From an uncultured Campylobacter sp. (GTDB lineage: Bacteria; Campylobacterota; Campylobacteria; Campylobacterales; Campylobacteraceae), in the NCBI RefSeq assembly GCF_963518785.1, contig NZ_CAUQKJ010000007.1:1-64000 (forward strand): a stretch of 64,000 nucleotides of DNA, given 5' to 3'. The notes below the pieces were generated by a model. That model had not been told where the DNA came from. It was given only the letters and a program-made list of their open reading frames with translations, and did no database searches. Positions 54,305 through 63,142 of the stretch are shown one piece after another. The number at the start of each line of letters is the position of its first letter. Positions within the stretch are counted from its first letter, which is position 1. The position numbers were made by a program, and so were the translations under genes.

Positions 54305-54958
54305 TTAATAGCTTTTTACTTGAATAGGCTCCGATAGCATTTTAGGGACGCCAGGTAGCTCATACGCTCCTCGGCAGATATTATTTTCGGCATCGGGACC
54401 TTTTTCTATGATGATGGTTTTCTTTTTAGCATCTAAGCTGATTATGAAGCATTTGTAGACATTCGCGCCCATTAGATACGCCGAATTTGCTCCGTTAGGC
54501 TCTAATGGAACGTTAGTCATAGCTGAAAAATTATCAAATTTACCAGTAGCTGTATAGTAAGAACTTATATCGCTTTCAACGGTCATTAAATTTGTCGCCA
54601 ACTTAGAAATCTCCGCATCATCTCTAGTAGCTACCCCAGGTAGCGCAGTCGCTACTGCAGGTAAAGCGATCGCTACGATGCATACTGTAGCTATTACCTT
54701 CGATACGGATACTTTTTGGGGCGTTACATCGTATTCGCAGTTTTGTAGCGGCACTGCGGCGGCGACAAGAGAGCTTTTATTTTTGCGCGCCATATCGTGC
54801 GTAAAGGATAAAAATAAGGATTTGCCGTATTCCATAAGACCTAATCCCACGGGAGCGGTCACGACTAAAATGGTAAGGATCAAACCCGACAAATAAGTTA
54901 AGATAGCCAAGATCCAACCAGCCATAAAAAACCAAATAATGTTACCTAAGATACGCAT
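54305..54958 (-). CDS. YccF-domain/pilin-like fusion membrane protein
   Basis: 217 residues. Residues 1-50 match YccF (DUF307) proteins: MRILGNIIWFFMAGWILAIL followed by an IxxPxGLGL turn. After a Cys-containing linker, residues 84-105 form a second hydrophobic segment (VIATVCIVAIALPAVA), then DDAEISKLATNLMTVESDI and SSYYTATGKFDNF, the pattern of type IV pilins/pseudopilins, ending with a two-Cys loop (Cys170 and Cys195) like a pilin D-region. No usual prepilin peptidase cleavage site (G followed by F/M-T-L-x-E) is seen before the helix. Role unknown. Confidence 0.6.
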   Translation of the reverse strand: MRILGNIIWFFMAGWILAILTYLSGLILTILVVTAPVGLGLMEYGKSLFLSFTHDMARKNKSSLVAAAVPLQNCEYDVTPQKVSVSKVIATVCIVAIALPAVATALPGVATRDDAEISKLATNLMTVESDISSYYTATGKFDNFSAMTNVPLEPNGANSAYLMGANVYKCFIISLDAKKKTIIIEKGPDAENNICRGAYELPGVPKMLSEPIQVKSY

Positions 54959-56034
54959 ATTTTACCTCTCTATAAATTATGCAAATCAAGCGAGCCGTCT
55001 ACCTCAGACAGCTCACACAGCCTCTCTCACCCGTTTTGTAGAGTATTTTCGCAACTCGCGCGGAAGGATGCGCCGAAATACTATGGCGCAGCAAAGCGCT
55101 AAGAGATGCCAAGGTGCACACTGCGCGCGGCGCAACTGCACCTGCGGCTACGGCGTACAAAACGAGTCTTATGCATGCAAACCACCGTACGCAAAACAAC
55201 TGCGGAATGATAGGGAGGGGGGGGGTTAACGATTGGTAACAAGCGCTTTTGCGCGATAAAATTTTGCCACGCAAATGGCTATGGCAAGGGAGTTTGCGAA
55301 ATTTAAAATTTATTTTGAAAAAGTTAGTAATTTTAAAATTTTAACGCTAGGATTTTATAAATTTTTATAAATTTTACGAATTTTACGAATTGAAATTTTA
55401 AAATTTTCATAGCGCGGTAAAGCGAAATTTTAAAATTCTGCCACGAATTTTGGCGCGGGCTTTAGCAAAAACTTTCGCCACTGATTTTAGTACAAATTTG
55501 ACGCGCAGACTTAATACGAATTTATGTAAATCCAGCATAATGCTTTGCCTAGGATTTTTGTGTAAAGTCTTTGCGACAAATTTTAGCAAGAAACCTTGCG
55601 AGAGCTTGATGCGAACCTTTTCGAAAACGCTCGTCATAAATTTTTAAACGAATTTTATGGCTTCGGGCATATCTAGTCAATAAATTTTACGCAAATAGCA
55701 TCCTTATCGCGGCAGTAACTAAGTTTTATCGAAATAAAAATTTAGCAAACGATTTTTACGCCACCGCAAGCGTATTTGCTGAGATGAAATTTCAAAACAA
55801 AATTCCATCGCCACGTAAGCAGTGCCGCTATTGGGGTAAAATTTATAGACAAAATTTCTAGCGCCAGAACTGTTACTTGATATTTCACAAAATTTTAGTG
55901 CCACTCTATCATAGACAGATACTGAATTATTTTACAAAATTTTAATCTCACGCCGTCTCGAAGCCTGGCGTTATGCTACTATGCATTCTAGCTTCGCGGC
56001 GCGCAGAGCCAAGCCGATCTGAGCCGATGTTAGC
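54959..56034. other. About 1.08 kb without a credible gene, with G9 tract
   Basis: Upstream of the YccF/pilin-like gene and downstream of the DUF2130 gene. Short frames (54939-55229 plus, 54999-55274 minus, 55407-55637 minus) are Arg/Cys-rich or low-complexity and not convincing. Contains a nine-G tract at 55217-55225 and, after 55300, AAATTT-rich sequence. Confidence 0.55.
55217..55225 (+). repeat. Homopolymeric G9 tract
   Basis: Run of nine G preceded by TAGGGA. In Campylobacter, G tracts of 8-10 are hypervariable and often switch genes; here it is not inside a clear gene. Could alter spacing in a promoter region or be a remnant of a contingency locus. Confidence 0.6.
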
Positions 56035-57348
56035 CTAATCCTCCGCTTCGCTCTCCGCCGCAATCGCTTCGAGGCTTAAAATTTCATCGACGTCCTCCAG
56101 CTGTGCTACGCCGCTTCCTGCGATGCTTCTGATGCTTGCGTGCATCGAGATCGCGCCGTCTCGAGCACGCGCGATCTGTTTTTCGCGCTGTTTCCAGATG
56201 CGCTCCATCGCGTTGCGCTCCTTATTTAAGCTCTCTTGCATGCCGACAAATGCCGATACGATCGTCTTTATCTGGTTTGCAAACTCGGGCGAGGTTAGAT
56301 AGTCGTAGAGCATCGCCGTTTTGCTATCTTGATTTTGACCCGATCTCTTGGCAAACGCAAGCGCCACGACGTGTTCGCGCAAGACGGCGCAAAGCCCCTT
56401 AAATTCCTCAAACGAACAGATCCAGATGCTAGCATCGCTCGGCGCTTGATGCAGCCTAGGGCTGTGAGGCGGCATCTGCTCGGTGACGATAACGCCGATC
56501 TGCGCACCCTCGCCTATCATATCGTCTTTGAGTTTGTCGATCCATTTGGGCTCGAAGCTTTTCGTGCGCTTGCTCTCGTATAAAATTTTACCGCAGCCCG
56601 CAAACTCCCTCGTATGCACCATCTGCACGCAGTCTGCGCCGCGCGCGCCCTTTTTGACCTCATCTATCTCGTCCAAAGGAAAGTTTAACCGCAAATACTC
56701 CTGCAGCGCGAGCTCCTGCACCTCGCCCTGAAGCTGCTGCGAGCCCACTTCCGAGCGGCGCTTGAGCTCGTTTATTTGGCCGATTAGGCTTTGGATCTGC
56801 TCATCTTTTTGGCGGAATTTCAGCTCGTTTTCCTGCGAAATTTGTTTCGAAAGCCGCTCGCGCTCTTGGTTTACGCGGTTGGTTAGCTCGATCTCGGATT
56901 TGGCTTTATTCTCGGCCTCAAGCTCACTAAATTTACGCTTTTGCGCTTCCATTTCCGCCTCGATTAAATTTAACTCTGAAATTCTTTGCGATTTTTCTTG
57001 CAGCTCCTTTTGTAAAATTTCAAATTTCGCCGCGTTTTCGCTCTCGATCTGAGATTTTGCGAGCGCTAAAATTTTCTCCCGCTCGCTGTTTAGCGCGGAA
57101 TCGGTCGCCGCTTTTACGCGCTGCTCGAAGGCGTTTTCCTTCGCTTGTAGCTGCGCCAGATGCTTCGCGTACTCCTCACGCTTAGCGGCGATCTCGGCTT
57201 CAAATTTAAGCGTAGCTTCGTTTTGCTGCTGTTGCCACTTTCGCTTCTGCTGCAAAATTTCATCTTCAAATTTAGCCTTGATATCGCGTTGCAGCGCCTC
57301 GTCTATATCGATCTGCGAGCCGCAGTGCGGGCACTTTACGTTAGCCAT
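56035..57348 (-). CDS. DUF2130 protein: zinc finger, long coiled coil, nuclease-like domain
   Basis: 437 residues. N-terminal CPHCGSQIDIDEAL (CXXC zinc-like), then about 180 residues of coiled coil rich in Gln/Glu/Lys, then the DUF2130 core (about 215-400) with LALQEYLRLNFPLDEIDEV, KGARGADCVQMV and GKILYESKRTKSF...WIDKLKDDM, reminiscent of PD-(D/E)XK nuclease folds (D-x(n)-ESK). Cytoplasmic, function not established. Its ATG overlaps the putP stop by 8 bases, so it is translated with the symporter gene. Confidence 0.7.
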   Translation of the reverse strand: MANVKCPHCGSQIDIDEALQRDIKAKFEDEILQQKRKWQQQQNEATLKFEAEIAAKREEYAKHLAQLQAKENAFEQRVKAATDSALNSEREKILALAKSQIESENAAKFEILQKELQEKSQRISELNLIEAEMEAQKRKFSELEAENKAKSEIELTNRVNQERERLSKQISQENELKFRQKDEQIQSLIGQINELKRRSEVGSQQLQGEVQELALQEYLRLNFPLDEIDEVKKGARGADCVQMVHTREFAGCGKILYESKRTKSFEPKWIDKLKDDMIGEGAQIGVIVTEQMPPHSPRLHQAPSDASIWICSFEEFKGLCAVLREHVVALAFAKRSGQNQDSKTAMLYDYLTSPEFANQIKTIVSAFVGMQESLNKERNAMERIWKQREKQIARARDGAISMHASIRSIAGSGVAQLEDVDEILSLEAIAAESEAED

Positions 57349-58849
57349 TTTTACTTCCCAGACTCTGCTCTTTCATCTTTTCAAATTCCTGCGAAATTTG
57401 CGCGGCATTAGGCTCATCCGCCATCTTATCGAGCACGGAGTTGTAGCGATTTACGAGCAGTATCGCAAGCGCCGAAAAGCAAAAGCCCGGCAGCAGCTCG
57501 TAAACGAGGGCCGAAAGCCCCGATAATATCCAGCAAATAACAGTGATGCCGCCTACTAGCATGCCTACTAGAGCCGAGAGCGCGCTCATCTTTTTAGAAT
57601 ACAGGCTGAAAAGCAGCACCGCTCCAAAACTCGCGCCAAATCCCGCCCAAGCGTTACCCACTACGTTTAGCACCGTATCGTTTGAGCCGAACGCCAAGAT
57701 CGCGGCGACCGCGGCGATAATCACGACGGCGATACGGCTGCTTAGCGTCTGCGTGCGCTCGCTCACCTCTTTTTTATAAAACGCGAAAATAAAATCCTTC
57801 GTAACCGCGCTCGCGCTTACCAAAAGCTGGCTTGAGATGGTGCTCATAATCGCCGCCAGCACCGCAGAGATTATCACGCCTAAGATAAATGGATGGAAGA
57901 AAATTTTACCGAGCTCTAGGAAAATTTTTTCGGGATCGTCTATGCTAAGACCTTTTTGCGAAAAATAGACAAAGCCGATCAGACCGCTAAGCATCGCGCC
58001 CGCAAGACCTAGCACCATCCACGAAATTCCGATGCGGCGCGCGCTATCAAGCTCGCGCGAGCTTCTAATCGCCATAAAGCGCACTATGATATGCGGCTGC
58101 CCGAAGTATCCGAGCCCCCAAGCAAGCAGACCCAAAACGCCTAAGAAGCTTTGATTGTAAAATAGATCAAGATGGTTCGCGCCATATAGCCGTACCTGCG
58201 CCAAAAAGGAGCTGTCCGCAGGGATCTGCAGCGCGCGATAAGAAAACAGAGGGATCAAAATAAGCACCGCAAACATCAGCGCGCCCTGAAACGCGTCGGT
58301 GATCGCGACAGCCTTAAATCCGCCGAAAAAGGTATAAAACACGACGATTAAGATCGTAGCGATCGCGCCGTAGGTAAAGCTTAGCCCGAAAAAGCTCTCA
58401 AATGTCTTGCCGCCCGCGATGATGCCGCTGCTAACATAGAGCGTAAAAAATATGATGATCAAAAGCCCGGAGATGATGCGAAGCGTCTTGGTGCGGTCTT
58501 TAAAGCGGTTTTCTAAAAAATCGGGTATCGTGACGCTGTCGCTTGCTACCTCGGTGTAAATTCTAAGCCTTTTTGCAAGAAATTTATAGTTGCACCACGC
58601 GCCCACGCAAAGTCCTAGAGCTATCCAGATATTGCAAATTCCCGTCGCGAACATCGCGCCCGGCACTCCCAAAAGCATCCAGCCGCTCATATCGCTAGCG
58701 CCCGCGCTAAGTGCCGTTACGAATGGACCCAGGCGGCGATTATCGAGCAGATACTCGCTCAAGCTCGCATTCTTGTCATAATAATACCTACCTATAAAAA
58801 TAAGCGCGCCGAAATATATCGCGATTGCGCAATAGGTCCAAAAGCTCAT
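57341..58849 (-). CDS. putP: Sodium/proline symporter
   Basis: 502-residue SSS-family transporter with about 13 spans that couples sodium to proline uptake. Landmarks: SAGASDMSGWMLLGVPGAMFATG near residue 49, GAWCNYKFLAKRLRIYTE near residue 84, WGLGYFGQPHIIVRFMAI near residue 240 and SSQLLVSASAVTKDF near residue 337. The PutP specificity is based on those segments; pantothenate or other solutes are less likely. Overlaps the DUF2130 gene. Confidence 0.88.
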   Translation of the reverse strand: MSFWTYCAIAIYFGALIFIGRYYYDKNASLSEYLLDNRRLGPFVTALSAGASDMSGWMLLGVPGAMFATGICNIWIALGLCVGAWCNYKFLAKRLRIYTEVASDSVTIPDFLENRFKDRTKTLRIISGLLIIIFFTLYVSSGIIAGGKTFESFFGLSFTYGAIATILIVVFYTFFGGFKAVAITDAFQGALMFAVLILIPLFSYRALQIPADSSFLAQVRLYGANHLDLFYNQSFLGVLGLLAWGLGYFGQPHIIVRFMAIRSSRELDSARRIGISWMVLGLAGAMLSGLIGFVYFSQKGLSIDDPEKIFLELGKIFFHPFILGVIISAVLAAIMSTISSQLLVSASAVTKDFIFAFYKKEVSERTQTLSSRIAVVIIAAVAAILAFGSNDTVLNVVGNAWAGFGASFGAVLLFSLYSKKMSALSALVGMLVGGITVICWILSGLSALVYELLPGFCFSALAILLVNRYNSVLDKMADEPNAAQISQEFEKMKEQSLGSKNG

Positions 58850-58976
58850 CGTTGCCTCCTTTTAAAAAAGCTAATTTTACTCTATTTCAAATAAAATTTT
58901 ACTTTCGGAATTTAGCCAGATTTTAACGAAATTTTAGTATTCTTGCCGTTTAAATTTTAAGAAAAAGGCGCCTTGG

Positions 58977-59681
58977 TTGAACGAGAAAATTTTAAAGGTC
59001 GTATTTGTTTTGACTGTAATCGCCGTGGGGCTTTATTTCACCTATCCCGAACTGAGCGAAGCGCAAAAAATTTCATACGCCAAAAGCTACGGCATCACTC
59101 TTATTTTGACCTCCGGCGGCATTGTGATCGGTATCGCATTAGGATTTATGCTGGCATTTTTAAAATTTCTAAACAATAAATTTTTAAGCTTCATTATCGA
59201 CGAATACGTGGATATCATCCGCGGAACTCCGATCGTTATCCAGCTGATGGTGTTCGTGTTTATTATCTTTGCTACGTGGAGCAATAATATCGCAGCTGCG
59301 ATCTTTGCGCTGGGGCTTAATAGCTCAGCCTACGTCGCGGAGATCGTGCGCGGCGGCATAAATAGCGTCGATCGCGGCCAGATGGAAGCTGCGCGCGCGA
59401 TGGGGCTAGGCTACGGCACGGCGATGAAAGAGATCGTCTTTCCGCAGGCGATAAAAAACATCCTGCCTGCGCTTGCGAATGAGTTTATTAGCCTATTTAA
59501 AGAGACCTCGGTCGTGGGCCTCGTAGCAATCACCGATCTTACGTTTTTTTCAAAAAGCATGCAGGCGGCGCTTTACACCGTCCAGCCGATACTTTTTGCC
59601 GCAGTACTTTACTATGCAAGCGTGAAATTTTTCTCGTTTTTAGTAAAAATGCTAGAAAGTAGGTTAAACCGCAATGATTGA
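58977..59681 (+). CDS. Amino-acid ABC transporter permease, second system
   Basis: 234 residues, about five spans. Motif YVDIIRGTPIVIQLMVF near residue 77 and AYVAEIVRGGINSVDRGQMEA near residue 118 followed by AMGLGYGTAMKEIVFPQA (EAA loop) place it with glutamine/basic amino-acid permeases. Start TTG at 58977; an A/G-rich AAAAAGG lies about 10 bases before. The ATPase gene overlaps its end by 8 bases. Divergent from putP. Confidence 0.86.
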   Translation: MNEKILKVVFVLTVIAVGLYFTYPELSEAQKISYAKSYGITLILTSGGIVIGIALGFMLAFLKFLNNKFLSFIIDEYVDIIRGTPIVIQLMVFVFIIFATWSNNIAAAIFALGLNSSAYVAEIVRGGINSVDRGQMEAARAMGLGYGTAMKEIVFPQAIKNILPALANEFISLFKETSVVGLVAITDLTFFSKSMQAALYTVQPILFAAVLYYASVKFFSFLVKMLESRLNRND

Positions 59682-60402
59682 AATATCAAATTTAACCAAA
59701 TCCTACGGCAATTTATCGGTGTTAAAAGGAATTTCAAAGACCATAAATAAAGGCGATATCGTAGCGATCATCGGTCCAAGTGGCGGCGGTAAATCAACCT
59801 TTTTGCGCTGCTTAAATCTGCTTGAAATTCCAAGCGGCGGCACTATTAAAATAGACGGCGAGGATATTACCGACAAGCGCACTGATATTAATAAAATTCG
59901 CCGCAAAGTTAGTATGGTGTTTCAGCATTTCAACCTCTTTGCAAATAAAAACGTGCTGGAAAATTTAACTCTAGCGCCCATAAAAGCGGGTATCTATACT
60001 AAAGAACAAGCCTACGCAAAAGCAGAGGAGCTGCTAGCTAAAGTAGGTCTTAGCGATAAGGCCTATACTTATCCGCACAAGCTTAGCGGCGGGCAAAAGC
60101 AACGCATCGCAATCGCTAGAAGTTTGGCGGTAAATCCGGACGTGATTTTATTCGACGAGCCTACCTCGGCACTAGATCCCGAGATGATCGGCGAGGTGTT
60201 AGGAATAATGAAAGAGGTCGCTAAAGAGGGCATTACGATGCTTGTGGTAACGCACGAGATGGGCTTTGCACGCAATGTCGCGAATAGGATTTTTTTTATG
60301 GAGGGCGGCAATATCGCTGTGGACGATACGCCTAAAAACGTATTTGAAAATCCGCAAAATCCGAGATTGAAAGAATTTTTAAATAAAATTTTAAACCACT
60401 AA
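59674..60402 (+). CDS. Amino-acid ABC transporter ATP-binding subunit, second system
   Basis: 242 residues: Walker A GPSGGGKST near residue 34, Q-loop MVFQHFNLFANKNVLEN, signature LSGGQKQRIAIARSLA, Walker B VILFDEPTSALDPE and switch His in VVTHEMGFA. Typical of the GlnQ/HisP group. Overlaps the permease by 8 bases; the binding-protein gene follows after 11 bases, a complete importer operon. Confidence 0.88.
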   Translation: MIEISNLTKSYGNLSVLKGISKTINKGDIVAIIGPSGGGKSTFLRCLNLLEIPSGGTIKIDGEDITDKRTDINKIRRKVSMVFQHFNLFANKNVLENLTLAPIKAGIYTKEQAYAKAEELLAKVGLSDKAYTYPHKLSGGQKQRIAIARSLAVNPDVILFDEPTSALDPEMIGEVLGIMKEVAKEGITMLVVTHEMGFARNVANRIFFMEGGNIAVDDTPKNVFENPQNPRLKEFLNKILNH

Positions 60403-60413
60403 AGGAGAGGGAA

Positions 60414-61154
60414 ATGAAAAAATTTATTAGATTTTTAGTTGCGGGCGCTTTGCTTTGCGGTTCGCTAATCGCTAAAGACATCACCAAAGATACGCTCATC
60501 GTGGGCACGAACGCCGAGTATCCGCCGTTTGAGTTTGTGGATGAAAACTCCAAGGTTACCGGCTTTGATATGGATCTGGTAGCCGAGCTTGCCAAGCGCG
60601 CGGGGGTGAAATATGAAATTTTAAATATGAGCTTTGACGGACTAATCCCTGCGATTAAAAGCGGCAAAATCGATATGATCGCCTCAGGAATGAGCGCGAC
60701 ACCGGCTCGTAAAAAGGCTATCGATTTCACGGCTCCTTACTATAAAGTCGAAAATTTATATGTCAAGCGCAAGGATGATAGCTCGTTAAATTCCAAGGCG
60801 GATCTACAGGGTAAGCGTCTTGCCGCGCAGCTAGGTACCATCCAAGAGCTTGCGATCAGAGATATCAAAGGCGCCGAAGTTAGCGCTACGGAGAACGTTT
60901 TTGTAGCCGTCATGTCGCTGAAAAACAAAAAGATCGATGCGCTTTGCGTGGATTCGTCCGTAGGCTACGAATATCTTAAGAAAAACGACGATCTAACCGC
61001 ATTTTTTAAAGAATCCGACGGCAGCGAAGGTTTTTCGATCGCATTTGATAAGGGCAAATATCCCGAGCTTCTGGCTAAATTTAACGCAGCGCTTGAGGAG
61101 ATGAAAAAGGACGGAAGCTACGAAAAACTTTTGGAAAAGTATAATTTAAAATAA
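60414..61154 (+). CDS. Periplasmic amino-acid-binding protein, second system
   Basis: 246 residues with a signal peptide (ending GSLIAKD). Typical family 3 solute-binding pattern: DTLIVGTNAEYPPFEFVDEN near residue 26, GFDMDLVAELAKRAGV near residue 48, FDGLIPAIKSGKIDMIASGMS near residue 73. Features favour arginine, histidine or glutamine rather than cystine. AAAGGAGAGG before ATG. A stem-loop follows at 61168-61197. Confidence 0.87.
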   Translation: MKKFIRFLVAGALLCGSLIAKDITKDTLIVGTNAEYPPFEFVDENSKVTGFDMDLVAELAKRAGVKYEILNMSFDGLIPAIKSGKIDMIASGMSATPARKKAIDFTAPYYKVENLYVKRKDDSSLNSKADLQGKRLAAQLGTIQELAIRDIKGAEVSATENVFVAVMSLKNKKIDALCVDSSVGYEYLKKNDDLTAFFKESDGSEGFSIAFDKGKYPELLAKFNAALEEMKKDGSYEKLLEKYNLK

Positions 61155-61167
61155 TCCGCAAAATTTA

Positions 61168-61197
61168 GGCGCAAATTCCTCTCATAGAATTTGCGCC
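61168..61197. terminator. Terminator-like hairpin after the second importer operon
   Basis: GGCGCAAATTC (61168-61178) pairs with GAATTTGCGCC (61187-61197) across an 8-base loop: an 11-bp perfect stem between the binding-protein gene and the SNase-like gene. It could end or attenuate the transcript. Confidence 0.5.
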
Positions 61198-61213
61198 GCC
61201 CAAGAGGAATCCT

Positions 61214-61750
61214 ATGAAAAAGATATTTTTAGCACTTGCGATTTTGCTCTGCACGCAGAGCTTTGCGGAGCAAAAAGACAGATACGGCATCGCCGCGTTT
61301 GCAGGTCTTGGCAATGACGGTAGAAGCTTCGTTTTTACCTTCAGAAAGGCTCAAAAAGATCGTTTCTTTCCCTGCGACTTAAAAAATTTAAACATAATCG
61401 CCGCGGGCGCTTCTAGGTGCATAACGGACGCCAAGGAGCTAAGGAAATTCGACAAAGAATATAAAAAAGCTCTCGAGTCCGTGATAAAACCTGGCAAGCG
61501 CTACTACGTAAATTTAATCGATCGCGGCAATGACGCCTATGTCTGCGACGCAAGCGATCCTAAAAGCAATCTGCGATTGGACCTAGTGGCGGCGGGATTT
61601 GCCGTGCCGACAACCGACGATAGTGAACTTCTTTTAAAAGCCGCCGAGGAAGCCAAAGAGGCTAAGCGCGGAATGTATAGCACAAAATTTTGGGATGTTA
61701 CCAACTGCATTCTAAACGGCGCGCCGATGCCGAAAAAGATAGATGAGTGA
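61214..61750 (+). CDS. Secreted SNase-like protein
   Basis: 178 residues with a signal peptide (MKKIFLALAILLCTQSFA). The C-terminal LRLDLVAAGFAVP...LLLKAAEEAKEAKRGMYSTKFW resembles the end of staphylococcal-nuclease domains (L-x-x-x-G-hydrophobic then A-x-x-A-K-x-x-x-R-G-x-W/Y-S). Catalytic Arg/Glu of true SNase are not clearly visible, so it may be a non-catalytic relative. Cysteines (for example in CDASDP and NCILNG) suggest disulfides. Overlaps thiE by 8 bases. Confidence 0.5.
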   Translation: MKKIFLALAILLCTQSFAEQKDRYGIAAFAGLGNDGRSFVFTFRKAQKDRFFPCDLKNLNIIAAGASRCITDAKELRKFDKEYKKALESVIKPGKRYYVNLIDRGNDAYVCDASDPKSNLRLDLVAAGFAVPTTDDSELLLKAAEEAKEAKRGMYSTKFWDVTNCILNGAPMPKKIDE

Positions 61751-62357
61751 AATTTACGCACTTAGCGACGATGTCTTAACGCCGCCGCAAACTATCTTTT
61801 CGCAGATAGATGAGATTTTGCGCTGCGGCGTAAAGCTCGTGCAGTACCGCAGCAAGCTCGCCGCGCAGGATGAAGCTTTAATCCGCTCTCTCATCGGTCT
61901 TTGCGAGGATTACGGCGCCAAACTCATTATCAACGACGATGCGGCGCTTACCAAAAAGCTTGGCGCGCACGGCGTGCATATCGGCAAGGACGACGGTGAG
62001 GCGGCGCAGGTGCGCGAGTTTTTAGGCGCGGATAAGATCGTCGGCGTTAGCTGCTATGCTGATCTTGCTCGCGCGCAAAAGGCTGAAGCGCAGGGCGCTA
62101 GCTACGTAGCCTTCGGCTCGCTAAGGCGCAGCAAGACAAAACCTAATACGCCGCTTTGCCCCGATGCGCTCGTGCAAGAGGCGCGAAAATTTTTAAACCT
62201 CCCAATCGCCGTAATCGGCGGCATAAACTTAGAAAATTTAAATGAAATTTTAGCCCTCAAGCCCGATTATATCGCGATGGTAGAGGCGATCTACAGACCC
62301 GCTTCGATCACGCAAAATTTAGCAAATTTAAAGGAAAAAATGGATGAATATATTTGA
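61743..62357 (+). CDS. thiE: Thiamine phosphate synthase
   Basis: Joins the pyrimidine and thiazole halves of thiamine. 204-residue TIM barrel: VKLVQYRSK near residue 30, KLIINDDAALTKKLGAHGVHIGKDD near residue 60 and YVAFGSLRRSKTKPNTP near residue 121, with AVIGGINLENLNE near residue 157. Length normal to slightly short. Overlaps uppP by 14 bases and the SNase-like gene by 8, one packed run. Confidence 0.82.
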   Translation: MSEIYALSDDVLTPPQTIFSQIDEILRCGVKLVQYRSKLAAQDEALIRSLIGLCEDYGAKLIINDDAALTKKLGAHGVHIGKDDGEAAQVREFLGADKIVGVSCYADLARAQKAEAQGASYVAFGSLRRSKTKPNTPLCPDALVQEARKFLNLPIAVIGGINLENLNEILALKPDYIAMVEAIYRPASITQNLANLKEKMDEYI

Positions 62358-63120
62358 CGCCGTGATTTTAGGCATCGTCGAGGGGCTAACGGAGTTTCTG
62401 CCCGTAAGTTCGACCGGGCACATGATTCTGGCCGCAAAACTGATGGGCCTGCAGCAGACCGATACGCTTAAATGCTTCGAAGTCGTTATTCAGCTAGGCT
62501 CGATTTTAGCGGTCGTCGCGATGTTTTACAAGCGGCTTTTGGTCGATTTTAAGCTCTGGTGCAAGCTCGTCGTGGGCTTCATCCCTACAGCCGCGATCGG
62601 ATTTTTGCTCTATAAAAGCATCAAATCTCTATTCGCGCCGCAGACCGTCGCCTACGCGCTGATCGGCTGGGGCGTTATTTTTATCGTAGTTGAGCTCTTT
62701 CGTAAGGCATGCCCTAGGGAAAATGAACTGGAACATCTGGATCAAATTTCATACGCTCAGGCCTTTATCATCGGGCTTTCGCAGTGTTTTGCGATGGTGC
62801 CGGGCACTTCGCGTAGCGGCGCTACCATCATCGCAGGGCTTTTGTGCGGGCTAAGCAGGAACCTAGCCGCGCGCTTTAGCTTCCTACTCGCGATCCCTAC
62901 GATGTTTGCGGCGACTTTTTACGACACCTATAAAAATTTAGACACCTTCGCGCAAAACTCCGACAATATCACGACCTTTCTCATAGGCGGCGTAGTGGCG
63001 TTCGTAGTGGCGCTTGCGGCGATCAAGCTATTTCTAAGTTTCGTTTCGAAGTTTGACTTCATCCCGTTTGGAATTTATAGAATTCTAATCGGCGTCGTAT
63101 TTTTCATCTTCGTTTTTTAA
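62344..63120 (+). CDS. uppP: Undecaprenyl-diphosphatase
   Basis: Inner-membrane phosphatase recycling the undecaprenyl carrier for peptidoglycan and other glycans; overexpression gives bacitracin resistance. 258 residues, about eight spans, with GIVEGLTEFLPVSSTGHMIL near residue 10 and VPGTSRSGATIIAGL near residue 150 (active-site regions), both intact. Starts within the thiE gene and is followed after 22 bases by a phosphoethanolamine-transferase-like gene. Confidence 0.93.
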   Translation: MNIFDAVILGIVEGLTEFLPVSSTGHMILAAKLMGLQQTDTLKCFEVVIQLGSILAVVAMFYKRLLVDFKLWCKLVVGFIPTAAIGFLLYKSIKSLFAPQTVAYALIGWGVIFIVVELFRKACPRENELEHLDQISYAQAFIIGLSQCFAMVPGTSRSGATIIAGLLCGLSRNLAARFSFLLAIPTMFAATFYDTYKNLDTFAQNSDNITTFLIGGVVAFVVALAAIKLFLSFVSKFDFIPFGIYRILIGVVFFIFVF

Positions 63121-63142
63121 ACGCAATCATCAAAGGAATTTC

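Noticed and set aside
54939..55229. 96-codon plus-strand frame ending at the G9 tract, considered as a phase-variable gene
   Set aside because: Arg/Cys-rich composition unlike a real protein of this genome, starts inside the opposite gene, and no homology-like motif.
55407..55637. 76-codon minus-strand frame
   Set aside because: Lys/Phe/Val low-complexity derived from AAATTT-type words; no ribosome site.
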